Shown here: in pieces, positions 50,838-58,615 of the stretch
How the letters are laid out: each line of letters opens with the position of its first letter
Numbering within the stretch: position 1 is the stretch's first letter
Source of the DNA: JACNKJ01 sp964440095
GTDB taxonomy: Bacteria > Krumholzibacteriota > Krumholzibacteriia > JACNKJ01
Direction of reading: 5' to 3'
Length of the DNA: 64,000 bases
Assembly (NCBI GenBank): GCA_964440095.1
Contig: CAYTPZ010000001.1
Span: 1 to 64,000, forward strand
The notes under the pieces: model-generated
Told to the model about the DNA's origin: nothing
What the model saw: only the letters and a program-made list of their open reading frames with translations
The model's database searches: none
Translations under genes and position numbers: made by a program

Positions 50838-51924
50838 GGAAAAGATTCTTGCCAACGACATGAACGAGGCTCTACGGGAAGTGAAGGAACGCTTCGGTTC
50901 CGATGCCTATATCCTGGAAACGCGGACTATTCGGGAGCGAATTCCCGGAACCATGAACTCGGATAAGAAAGTTGAGTTGACCGTCAGTCTTGCGGCGCCG
51001 TCTAAGGTCGATCGCAAAGAACTGCCACCTCTCCATTTGGGGAAAGATGGTCGATTCATCGACGAAGCTCCCAGTTTGGAGTCCGAACTTCAGCGCCTCG
51101 ACACCCTGCTGGCCGAACTCGAGATTCAAGAGGAGCGCTTGGAAAACGTGGATCAGCACGCCTATCCCTTGGCCGAAGAGTTGCGGGATTGGGGGCTTTT
51201 CAACAGCACGGTGACTCGTTTGACACAGGATTTCGAACAAGAGATCCCGACGGTGGATCAGCAGAATCCTCAAGTAGCACTTGATCGCCTGGCATCGACT
51301 CTTCGATTTGCAGGCAAGATGAAGGTGAAGGAGCTACGCGGCATTCATGCACTCACTGGGCCGCCCGGATCAGGCAAAACAAGTTTAGCCCTCAAACTCG
51401 CTGATCGGGTTGCCGGAACCGGCGCACGAGTGGCCTTGCTGGCCTTCGGACCCAGACACGCGGGAGAAATAGCTCGTCTAGAAGAAGCTTCCACGAGCTT
51501 GGGTCTTGAGGTGGCTATGGCCGAAGATGAGAACACCCTTGTCGGTGCCATCAGGCACTTGCTCAGCCGTGACCTCATTTTATTGGATATGCCTCCTCTC
51601 GAAGACACTCAATGGGATCTTCTGGAAAAAGTGGAGGACGCTCTTCATCGCGAACCGGTATTCCGGCACTTGGTTGTGGCGGCAGATGCGGGTTGGCGCG
51701 ACATGGAAGGTGCAGCCGGCGCTGCCGATTTTCTGGCCGTAACAAGAACCGATCGGGATGCAGCCATTCGTCCCGCCCTGGATCTGCTTCCTCTGGGTGA
51801 ATTCAATCTGGGATTCATCTCTGCTGGCGCCGAGACAGACTCATCTCTGGAAATGGCCAACGCGGAAAACATGATCCGTCCCTTGGAGCAACGAGTTCTG
51901 CGCCGCCAGGCCATGAGCGGATAA
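50830..51924 (+). CDS. flhF: FlhF-like SRP-type GTPase with degenerate G motifs
   Basis: This 364-residue protein begins with the FlhF segment (ANDMNEALREVKERFGSDAYILETRTI) and is coupled to flhA as flhF usually is. FlhF places and helps build polar flagella. The NG domain starts near 170 with P-loop GPPGSGKTS (about 177). However, the DTYRIGA-like G2 position reads AFGPRHAGE, the G3 DTAGR position reads LDMPPLE (about 252), and the G4 TKLD position reads TRTD (about 304). Nucleotide hydrolysis may be impaired. No flhG follows. Confidence 0.87.
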   Translation: MTREKILANDMNEALREVKERFGSDAYILETRTIRERIPGTMNSDKKVELTVSLAAPSKVDRKELPPLHLGKDGRFIDEAPSLESELQRLDTLLAELEIQEERLENVDQHAYPLAEELRDWGLFNSTVTRLTQDFEQEIPTVDQQNPQVALDRLASTLRFAGKMKVKELRGIHALTGPPGSGKTSLALKLADRVAGTGARVALLAFGPRHAGEIARLEEASTSLGLEVAMAEDENTLVGAIRHLLSRDLILLDMPPLEDTQWDLLEKVEDALHREPVFRHLVVAADAGWRDMEGAAGAADFLAVTRTDRDAAIRPALDLLPLGEFNLGFISAGAETDSSLEMANAENMIRPLEQRVLRRQAMSG

Positions 51925-51933
51925 GGAGCTCAC

Positions 51934-52236
51934 ATGAAACGCTTCAAATGGATATCTCGAGTGAGCTTCTTCGGCGGCTTCCTCACCTACATGGGCGCAT
52001 CCCTTGGAGGGCACGGCCTCATGTCTTCTATGGAGAAGGCTCTGTTGGCCACGGTGGTTCTCTACGGATTGGGAGTCTTCGGAATCATGGCCTACTTCCA
52101 GATGACGATCCGGGCCAAAGCAAATGCCAAAGAATCTGAAGAAACCACGGACTCTGGCACGCCCCCCGGCCATGGCACAGATGGTGCAAGCTGGGACGGG
52201 GAACAGGCAGCAACTGGGAACAGCCTCCAGCAGTGA
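51934..52236 (+). CDS. Small two-helix membrane protein between flhF and fliA
   Basis: This 100-residue protein of unknown function has two hydrophobic segments (about 9-26, VSFFGGFLTYMGASLGGHGL, and about 36-58, ALLATVVLYGLGVFGIMAYF) and a polar, Ser/Thr/Gly-rich tail. It occupies the place where flhG is usually found, but it is unrelated to that ParA-like ATPase. The ATG follows TAAGGAGCTCAC. I recognise no family. Confidence 0.7.
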   Translation: MKRFKWISRVSFFGGFLTYMGASLGGHGLMSSMEKALLATVVLYGLGVFGIMAYFQMTIRAKANAKESEETTDSGTPPGHGTDGASWDGEQAATGNSLQQ

Positions 52237-52255
52237 GTGAGGAGAAGCACTCAAG

Positions 52256-53068
52256 TTGACTTACGTCAATGATATATGGAGTTCCTACCTAAGGGACCCA
52301 AACCCACGACACCGGGAAAAACTGGTCCTGAATTACCTGGGACTGGTCAAGTACGCCGCCGGACGTTTGGCGGCCGGACTGCCCGATTTCGTGGATATGG
52401 ACGACCTGGTAGGGGCTGGGATGATGGGCCTCATGAAGGCCATCGAGTCTTTCGATCCCAAAAAGGAAGTGAAGTTCGAGACCTATGCATTGCCGCGTAT
52501 TCGTGGCGCCATGCTTGACGAACTTCGCACCCTTGACTGGTTCCCACGTTCCATACGGCGCAAGGCGCGAATCCTGAACAACGCCACAGAAGAATTGGAA
52601 GGCAACCTGGGACGCAGTCCCACCGACGGCGAGCTTTCCCGTCATCTTGATCTCGCACTTCCCGACTTTTACAGATTGGTGGGTGAGATTTCGCGAAGCA
52701 ATCTTCTTTCCCTCGAGGAGGAAGTGCGAACGCGCAATGACGGAACCTACACCACGGTTCGCGACATGCTTCCCGATGCGAAACTTACCAAGGCTGACGA
52801 TGCTTTGGCGGAAAAGGAAATCAAGGAGCTGCTGCTCGACACGCTTCGAGGAATGCCCGAGCGTGAACGTCTTGTATTAACTCTGTATTACTTCGAAGAA
52901 TTAACACTGGCTGAAATTGGAGAGTCGCTGGGCGTGACCGAAAGTCGCATTTGTCAGATTCACGGCAAAGCGGTAAGGCGTTTGCGAACTCGTGTGCGAG
53001 AACGCACTCGCGAGAACGCCCAGCCCCGCTTAACGCGGAAGGAGGGCCGAAAGGCCCTTTCAACGTGA
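52256..53068 (+). CDS. fliA: Flagellar sigma factor FliA (sigma-28)
   Basis: This 270-residue sigma factor has region 2 (VKYAAGRLAAGLPDFVDMDDLVGAGMMGLMKAIESFDPKKEVKFETYALPRIRGAMLDELRTLDWFPRSIRRK), region 3, and region 4 with the LPERERLVLTLYYFEELTLAEIGESLGVTESRICQIHGKAV-type sequence (MPERERLVL here). TTG start with GAGGAG upstream. A GGGCC-GAAA-GGCCC hairpin with TTT covers its last codons (53044-53060). The flagellin, fliD and HDOD promoters are its likely targets; FlgM its inhibitor. Confidence 0.96.
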   Translation: MTYVNDIWSSYLRDPNPRHREKLVLNYLGLVKYAAGRLAAGLPDFVDMDDLVGAGMMGLMKAIESFDPKKEVKFETYALPRIRGAMLDELRTLDWFPRSIRRKARILNNATEELEGNLGRSPTDGELSRHLDLALPDFYRLVGEISRSNLLSLEEEVRTRNDGTYTTVRDMLPDAKLTKADDALAEKEIKELLLDTLRGMPERERLVLTLYYFEELTLAEIGESLGVTESRICQIHGKAVRRLRTRVRERTRENAQPRLTRKEGRKALST

Positions 53069-53081
53069 TCTGGAGGGTAAG

Positions 53082-53318
53082 ATGGAGAAGTTACGGAAAC
53101 TTCCGAGTACCCCAGGAATCGCCAACCCGCTAGGTAAATCTCATCGTGATCGTCCCAAAGAGAAGGACGAGGAAGATCTAGTAAAATCGCGGAAACGTCG
53201 GAAGAAGAAAGAGTTTAAGGAAGATTCGCGATTTGAATTGGAAAACAGCGAAACGGATTCTCGGGATCAGGCCACCGAGGAGAATGAGCGAGGACAGCTG
53301 CTGGATGAAAAAGCCTGA
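53082..53318 (+). CDS. Small highly charged protein downstream of fliA
   Basis: This 78-residue protein of unknown function is very rich in Lys, Arg, Glu and Asp (LVKSRKRRKKKEFKEDSRFE) and is probably disordered. The ATG follows CTGGAGGGTAAG, a good ribosome site, and codon use matches its neighbours. It lies 13 bases after fliA. I recognise no family. Confidence 0.6.
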   Translation: MEKLRKLPSTPGIANPLGKSHRDRPKEKDEEDLVKSRKRRKKKEFKEDSRFELENSETDSRDQATEENERGQLLDEKA

Positions 53319-53338
53319 GAAGCTAAACGAGGAGTAAC

Positions 53339-53701
53339 ATGGATTGGATTCCCGAGTCCCTGTCGAATCTGATGTCCGGACATGGCCGGCAACTTCTGAT
53401 CGCCGCGGAACTCGCGGTGCTCGGTACGCTCTTTATGGTTCTGGTTTATAGGCTGAAGCTTCGCCGGGAGAAACAGCAGGCCAGTGCCCCCGCAGAGCTT
53501 CCCATTACCCTTCCCAAGGCGGAAGTGGAAGCCCTTTACAAGCGCGAATCCGAAACTCAGCTTGAGCCTGCCATGCAGCCTGATCCCGAGAGGCTTCAGG
53601 CAAGTGCTGAGGGTCGCGATATCTGTCCGCCGGAAATCAGTCGACGCATCGATAAACTCGAGGAGCGAGTGAGGGGTTTGGCTCTCAGAGCCCGCCCATG
53701 A
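53339..53701 (+). CDS. Small single-pass membrane protein with coiled-coil tail
   Basis: This 120-residue protein of unknown function has one transmembrane helix (about 19-40, LLIAAELAVLGTLFMVLVYR), a basic stretch after it (KLRREKQ), and a cytoplasmic tail ending in a short coiled coil (SRRIDKLEERVRGLALRARP). RBS AACGAGGAGTAAC. It lies in the fliA operon and ends just before the promoter of the sigma-54 activator gene. Confidence 0.65.
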   Translation: MDWIPESLSNLMSGHGRQLLIAAELAVLGTLFMVLVYRLKLRREKQQASAPAELPITLPKAEVEALYKRESETQLEPAMQPDPERLQASAEGRDICPPEISRRIDKLEERVRGLALRARP

Positions 53702-53705
53702 TGCC

Positions 53706-53741
53706 TTGACAATTGCCCGGCTCCACGCTTAGATAAGCGTG
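53706..53741 (+). promoter_or_regulatory. Promoter with overlapping 18-bp dyad before the FlrA-like gene
   Basis: TTGACA (53706-53711) is followed after 17 bases by TTAGAT (53729-53734). A perfect inverted repeat CACGCTTA-GA-TAAGCGTG (53724-53741) overlaps the -10, and an outer TTGACA/TGTCAA pairing flanks it. This looks like an operator for a dimeric regulator; a transcript hairpin is the alternative. Confidence 0.5.
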
Positions 53742-53803
53742 TCAAGATGACATACCTAGGCGCAGTCAATTCGCGTGCATCTTGAAGAAGGATGCGAAAC
53801 TCT

Positions 53804-55306
53804 ATGGCAGACACGGTATTACTAGTTAGCAAAGAGGAAGAACTCCTCCGTCAAATCGGCAACTGGGATCGGCTTGAAGAGGCCGATCTTGTACTTGTGG
53901 AGGAGACCGGCGAGGCCTATAGCCTGCTGGAAGAGTTGGATCCTCTCATTCTGGTCATCGACCGTCGGGGCGAGTCCCAGAGCCCTCTGAATCTCATCCG
54001 CAAAATCCGTCGCCGCTATCCCCACTTGGAAATTGCTCTTATGGAGAGCGAACGTTCGGATGTGGTTCGTGAGAACGAGCGCCGAGCGGGTGTGGATCAG
54101 GTCATCGAAGTTCCCTTGTCGGAGCGTGACCTGAAGTTGCTCCTGGCTCGCAGAATTCGCCTGCAGCGATTCCGGCGTATGTCGGGAATGGTGGGACGTT
54201 CCGACAGATTTGCACAGATCATCGAAATGATTTTGCACATCGCGCGCACCGATATCAGTGTTTTGGTTACCGGCGAGAGCGGCACCGGCAAGGAGTTGGT
54301 GGCCAAGACTCTTCACGATCACTCGAAAAGAAGTGACAGCGCGTTCCTCGCCTTGAATTGCGGCGCATTGCCGGAGGGAACCTTGGAGAGCGAGTTGTTC
54401 GGGCATGAGAAGGGTGCCTTTACCGGTGCTCAAAGCTCACATGCCGGACACTTCGAGAGGGCTGATGGCGGAACTCTCTTTTTGGATGAAATCGGAGAGA
54501 TTTCCCACTCCATGCAAATCCGTTTACTCCGAGTTCTGGAGACCGGTGAGTTCTTGCGCATGGGGGGCACTCGAAACATCGAGACCGATGTGCGACTGGT
54601 AGCCGCCACCAATCGCGATCTGGAACTGGAGGTCCGTGAAGGACGTTTCCGGCGCGATCTCCTGCACAGGATCAAGGTCTTCGAAGTGCGCCTTCCCGCT
54701 CTCAGAGAGCGACGAGAAGACATCCCCTTGCTCGTCGAGCACTTCATTCGTGAAACACATGAGCGTGAAGATACCGATCTTTTCGAGATCGATGAGGATC
54801 TCATGGAAGTGCTTTCCGGAGCGCCTTGGCCCGGAAACATTCGCGAGCTGAGAAATATCGTCCAGCGTATGTGCATCTTGGCGGTGGGCAAGCGTCTGAA
54901 TCTGCGCGATCTACCTGAGGATTTTCTGCAGGGTCAGAACGCTGCGAATACTGGGAACCTACCTATACCCATCAACCTGAAGCCGGAGGACGCCGAGCGC
55001 GAATTGCTTTACCGCTCCATCCTGTCGCTTCGGGAAGATGTGAACTCGGTGCTCAAGATACTCAGGCGCTTCCAGGTGCAGATGGAGGGAGGTGATATCC
55101 CAGGATCCATGGGCGAAAAGATCGCGGCGGCACGATACGGCCGGGATCTCAGCCACCATGAGAGCTCGCGCCGCTTGGAGGATGTGGAGCGCGAGATGAT
55201 TCAGCGCGCCCTGGAAGAGAGCCGTGGGCATCGGAAGAAAGCGGCTGATCAACTAGGTATTAGCGAGCGAACCCTCTATCGGAAAATTAAGGACTTTGAC
55301 CTCTAA
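53804..55306 (+). CDS. Orphan sigma-54 activator with degenerate receiver (FlrA/FleQ-like)
   Basis: This 500-residue protein has a receiver-like N-terminus (about 1-120) lacking the acidic pair (VLLVSKEEELL). An AAA+ domain follows with GESGTGKE, GAFTGA and GGTLFLDEIGE, all intact, and a Fis-type helix-turn-helix (HRKKAADQLGISERTLYRKI). No kinase gene adjoins it, which with the position at the end of the flagellar locus suggests a master regulator of the FlrA/FleQ kind. ATG 53804 is preferred; ATG 53792 directly touches the AAGG ribosome site. Confidence 0.85.
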   Translation: MADTVLLVSKEEELLRQIGNWDRLEEADLVLVEETGEAYSLLEELDPLILVIDRRGESQSPLNLIRKIRRRYPHLEIALMESERSDVVRENERRAGVDQVIEVPLSERDLKLLLARRIRLQRFRRMSGMVGRSDRFAQIIEMILHIARTDISVLVTGESGTGKELVAKTLHDHSKRSDSAFLALNCGALPEGTLESELFGHEKGAFTGAQSSHAGHFERADGGTLFLDEIGEISHSMQIRLLRVLETGEFLRMGGTRNIETDVRLVAATNRDLELEVREGRFRRDLLHRIKVFEVRLPALRERREDIPLLVEHFIRETHEREDTDLFEIDEDLMEVLSGAPWPGNIRELRNIVQRMCILAVGKRLNLRDLPEDFLQGQNAANTGNLPIPINLKPEDAERELLYRSILSLREDVNSVLKILRRFQVQMEGGDIPGSMGEKIAAARYGRDLSHHESSRRLEDVEREMIQRALEESRGHRKKAADQLGISERTLYRKIKDFDL

Positions 55307-55325
55307 GATAATGCCCGGAAAAGCA

Positions 55326-55355
55326 TTGGCTCTACCGGGAATCTTGGACTATCAT
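55326..55355 (+). promoter_or_regulatory. Possible housekeeping promoter of the PorV/PorQ-type gene
   Basis: TTGGCT (55326-55331), 18 bases, then TATCAT (55350-55355), five of six matches to the -10 consensus. Confidence 0.4.
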
Positions 55356-55406
55356 CCGGCATCCCGGCGATTAAGCCGAGTTTTCAACACAGGAAAGGGA
55401 CGCCCC

Positions 55407-56465
55407 ATGAGAAGAAACGCGACGCCCCTGTTGCTATCTCTCGCCCTGCTTCTAGCCGCTCCCGGCGCCATGGCCACCAAGTTTGCCGGCGATTTCATGT
55501 CCAGGGGAATCGACGCTCGATCCTTGGCCATGGGTGGTGCCTATTCGGCCGTCTCCGACGACCTCGGTGCCTTGCAGCATAATCCTGCTGGACTCGCCTT
55601 TCAGCAGGGATCCCGCTTGGGCTTCATGCATGACGAACGTTTTGCGGGACTCGTTCAAGTGGATCAGGTGGCCTTTTTCCGCCAGGTCGAATTCAAGGGA
55701 TGCGAAGGCGCCTTGGCTTTCGATGTTCTGCGTCTGGGTGTGAACAACATCTTGTTCACCGAGGATCATCCCTACAATGATCTCAATGGTAACGGTGAGT
55801 TCGACGGTATCCCAGAGTTACCCGACACTTTTGATCCCCTCTATTTTCGGAACGAGAGCGACCAGGAATGGCTCTTCCGCGGTTTCTATGCCCGTGCACT
55901 GGGACAGTGGGCGCTTTCAGGCGGCGTCAAGGTGATCTACCAGGCTGTGGGCGACTACAGCAGTTTCGGATTCGGACTGGATGCCGGAATCATTGCACCA
56001 CCTCTACCGGGCAACTTTCTATTCGGTATGCGGATTGCCGATCTCACAGGCACCTTCATCGCCTGGAGCACAGGTGTGCAGGAAGTGGTTACGCCTTCCC
56101 TCCATCCAGGTTTGTCCTGGCGTCACGGCTTCGATTCCCTGGGTGCAGAAATCCTGCTTGCCATGGACATGGAAATCAGGTTTGACGGTCTGGAGTCCGC
56201 CGCATACTGGTCGGGCGGACGAACCAGCTTCGATCCTCATATGGGATTGGAATTGATCCTCGCCGACGCGGTCTTTCTCAGAGCCGGCTTCGACAGAGGA
56301 TTCGGATTTGAAGAATACGGCACCCTTGGAGGAGGCCTTAAACTGGCCAGAATGGGAGAGGGGCTTTGGGGTCTGCCCATCTTTGAACTCAGTCTCGACT
56401 ACGCTTTTGGTAATCACATAGACCTTGACGGAAGTCATCGCGTGGGAATGAGTCTGGCTTTCTAA
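55407..56465 (+). CDS. PorV/PorQ-type outer-membrane beta-barrel protein
   Basis: This 352-residue protein has a signal peptide (NATPLLLSLALLLAAPGAMA) and then the family opening GIDARSLAMGGAYSAVSDDLGALQHNPAGLAF, typical of PorV/PorQ and UPF0164 barrels of the FCB group. Alternating hydrophobic strands fill the rest, and it ends in a strand with terminal Phe (VGMSLAF), as outer-membrane proteins do. The ATG at 55407 is chosen for the signal peptide and the AGGAAAGGG upstream; the longer open frame is not supported. Its substrate or partner is unknown. Confidence 0.85.
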   Translation: MRRNATPLLLSLALLLAAPGAMATKFAGDFMSRGIDARSLAMGGAYSAVSDDLGALQHNPAGLAFQQGSRLGFMHDERFAGLVQVDQVAFFRQVEFKGCEGALAFDVLRLGVNNILFTEDHPYNDLNGNGEFDGIPELPDTFDPLYFRNESDQEWLFRGFYARALGQWALSGGVKVIYQAVGDYSSFGFGLDAGIIAPPLPGNFLFGMRIADLTGTFIAWSTGVQEVVTPSLHPGLSWRHGFDSLGAEILLAMDMEIRFDGLESAAYWSGGRTSFDPHMGLELILADAVFLRAGFDRGFGFEEYGTLGGGLKLARMGEGLWGLPIFELSLDYAFGNHIDLDGSHRVGMSLAF

Positions 56466-56482
56466 ATATCGCCATAGAAAGA

Positions 56483-56513
56483 AGCCGCCCTCATCTGATG
56501 AGGGCGGCTATTT
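56483..56513. terminator. Bidirectional terminator between convergent genes
   Basis: AGCCGCCCTCAT (56483-56494) pairs perfectly with ATGAGGGCGGCT (56498-56509). T-rich sequence follows on both strands. It serves the barrel gene and the convergent transglycosylase gene. Confidence 0.9.
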
Positions 56514-56525
56514 AATTGCTTATCA

Positions 56526-58421
56526 TCAACTGCGTGTGAAAACTACAAGTCTGTCACCGGGATGGATCAGTGCCTTCTTACCTTTCAGCTTGGGATTCCA
56601 ATCCAAAAGGTCATAGACCGTGGCTCCATAGAGCCGACTGATCTGAAACAGATTCTCTCCCTTGCGAACCACGTGCTCCCGCTGAATAGGATTCTTTGAG
56701 GCAATCGCATCGCCGGATCGTGCGCTTCTCAAAAATTGCAAAACCTGTTGGGGATAGATGGTGGCCTTCTTGGAAAGCCCATTCCAACGTTGCAGGTCTT
56801 CAACACTAACGCCTAGCTTTTGTCCGATGAGCGATAAATTATCGTCGCGGCGCACCGTATAGAAATCTTTGGCTCGACCCTTGGGAACGGAAATTCCGGG
56901 AAGATTCTTTTCCGCCGCGCGAATAACGCTGGAAGAAGCATGTGGTGTATAGGCAACGTCGGCTCGGGTGGGGATCACCAGGGATGCGCCTGCACGAAGT
57001 CTGCGCGCATTACGAATCCCGTTCTGGCGCATAATGGCATCCACGGTTGTACCGTAACCCTTGGCTATATCGTAGAGGGTTTCCCCGCGCTTGACCTTGT
57101 GGCGTGCAAAAGAGATTTGCTCTTCACGCGGAAGTGAACCCAGTGCATCGGCCAATCGCGTGGTCTTCCCACGCGGCACATGTATTGCGTACGCGCCATG
57201 ATCGGGAGGAGTGCACCAACGCAAAAGGTGGGGGTTCATTTCTTTGAGCAAGCTCAGTTTGATGTTTCCCTTCTTGGACAGAAAAGTCATGTCCACGGCG
57301 CGATCCACTTGGAGATCTTCGTAACTGAAATCCTGATCGTATTGGGCGGGTCGAAATCCGTAAGCCTCCAAATCTCTTCCCACGATTGTTGCTGCCATCA
57401 TCTTGGGAACGTAATCACGGGTTTGATTGGGAAGGCGAAGATCCCAGAAGTTACGACTTCCGGCGCGGCGCATAGAGGCCATAACGCGGAACTCACCCGA
57501 ATTGTAACCGGCCATAGCCAGGTTCCAGTCTTGGAAGATGCCATAGAGGTGCGACAAGTATTGGGCGGCGGCATCGGTGGAGCGAACGAAGTCGCGTCTT
57601 TCATCCACCCAGTAATCGATGGTCAAGCCATAGCGACGGCCCGTGCCTCGAATGAATTGCCAAGGCCCCACGGCGCCCGCGCTGCTTTTCGCCTTGGGCT
57701 TGAACCCGCTCTCGATCATGGCGAGAAAATAGAGTTCGGGGGGCAGGTCATAGCGCGCCAGGGTTTCCTCGATGAGTGGGCGATAGGGAGCGCCACGATC
57801 GATCCAGGTTTGGAAGGTATTGCGACCAGGACCTTTGAAGTGGTTCAGCCAATATTCCACGCGCTCATTCTGGATGATCTCCATGGGCCTGCTCGGCAGC
57901 TCGGGAAGGCTGCCGTACCAGAGCGCGAGGAGAGAATCATCGGCCACTTCCAAGGGTGCGGCGAAACGCATGACTGCTTCTTCGTCGAGAATATCCTGCA
58001 GGAAGTCCATGCGGGATTGCAGACTGGACAGATAGAATTGGGTGAGTCCGTTGCCAAGACTGTCTTCACCAGCCATCTCGAGTCTTGCGGCTGTGGCATC
58101 GAGATGTTCCTGGGATTCGAGGAAGTCGCCGATGGAATAGTGGTACATGGCGCTGTCGTAGCTGCCCTGTAATTGCTGCAAACGAGGATTGAAGGCCAGG
58201 GCGCGATCCTGAAGAGACCAATCGCTGGAGATCGGGGGAAGAACTTCCACCTTCTCGTCCACAGGTGGTTCTTCGACCTGAACTGTCAAAGTTGTATCCA
58301 GCTGAGGAGGTGGATTCGTGACCTCCGTAGTCAGGATCTTATCTCCCTGCTGAGGAGCGCAGGCTCCAACTGTAAGCAGAGTGGCGATGAGCAGGACATA
58401 GAGATGTTTCTGGAAAGGCAC
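56526..58421 (-). CDS. MltD-like membrane-bound lytic murein transglycosylase with three LysM repeats
   Basis: This 631-residue lipoprotein (lipobox LLTVGAC, Cys about 20) cleaves peptidoglycan glycan strands. The SLT domain (about 215-330) has the catalytic Glu in LAMIESGFKPKAKSSAGAVG (about 236) and YNSG further on. Three LysM peptidoglycan-binding repeats follow in the C-terminal third, each with the xYTVxxGDxLxxIA-type pattern (VKRGETLYDIAKGYG, VRRDDNLSLIGQKLG, VRKGENLFQISRLYG). GTG start after CCAGGAGTTCCC on the minus strand. Confidence 0.92.
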   Translation of the reverse strand: MPFQKHLYVLLIATLLTVGACAPQQGDKILTTEVTNPPPQLDTTLTVQVEEPPVDEKVEVLPPISSDWSLQDRALAFNPRLQQLQGSYDSAMYHYSIGDFLESQEHLDATAARLEMAGEDSLGNGLTQFYLSSLQSRMDFLQDILDEEAVMRFAAPLEVADDSLLALWYGSLPELPSRPMEIIQNERVEYWLNHFKGPGRNTFQTWIDRGAPYRPLIEETLARYDLPPELYFLAMIESGFKPKAKSSAGAVGPWQFIRGTGRRYGLTIDYWVDERRDFVRSTDAAAQYLSHLYGIFQDWNLAMAGYNSGEFRVMASMRRAGSRNFWDLRLPNQTRDYVPKMMAATIVGRDLEAYGFRPAQYDQDFSYEDLQVDRAVDMTFLSKKGNIKLSLLKEMNPHLLRWCTPPDHGAYAIHVPRGKTTRLADALGSLPREEQISFARHKVKRGETLYDIAKGYGTTVDAIMRQNGIRNARRLRAGASLVIPTRADVAYTPHASSSVIRAAEKNLPGISVPKGRAKDFYTVRRDDNLSLIGQKLGVSVEDLQRWNGLSKKATIYPQQVLQFLRSARSGDAIASKNPIQREHVVRKGENLFQISRLYGATVYDLLDWNPKLKGKKALIHPGDRLVVFTRS

Positions 58422-58466
58422 GGGAACTCCTGGATAGGAATGTGCTTGAGGATATACAGCAGCGAC

Positions 58467-58496
58467 ACTCTAGGACAAAGCCGGAGCAACTGGCAA
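58467..58496 (-). promoter_or_regulatory. Possible promoter of the transglycosylase gene
   Basis: On the minus strand TTGCCA (58496-58491), 18 bases, then TAGAGT (58472-58467) fits a housekeeping promoter. Confidence 0.4.
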
Positions 58497-58538
58497 TCAA
58501 GTTTTGAGCACTTGAAACGAGCCTAAGGGAATGAAAGG

Positions 58539-58547
58539 TGGTATAAT
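58539..58547 (+). promoter_or_regulatory. Extended -10 promoter of the diguanylate cyclase gene
   Basis: TGG followed directly by TATAAT (58542-58547) forms an extended -10 element; no good -35 is seen. A start near 58554 argues that translation begins at the ATG at 58616 and not at the GTG at 58553. Confidence 0.5.
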
Positions 58548-58615
58548 AACTCGTGCGAACAAGGTTCCACTCGGCGGAGGGGATCCCAAAACCCCGGTCT
58601 TCGGACGAGCAACTC

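Noticed and set aside
57180..58172. 330-codon open frame on the plus strand opposite the transglycosylase gene
   Set aside because: The minus-strand gene has a lipobox, SLT domain and LysM repeats; the plus-strand frame has no domain and is a shadow.
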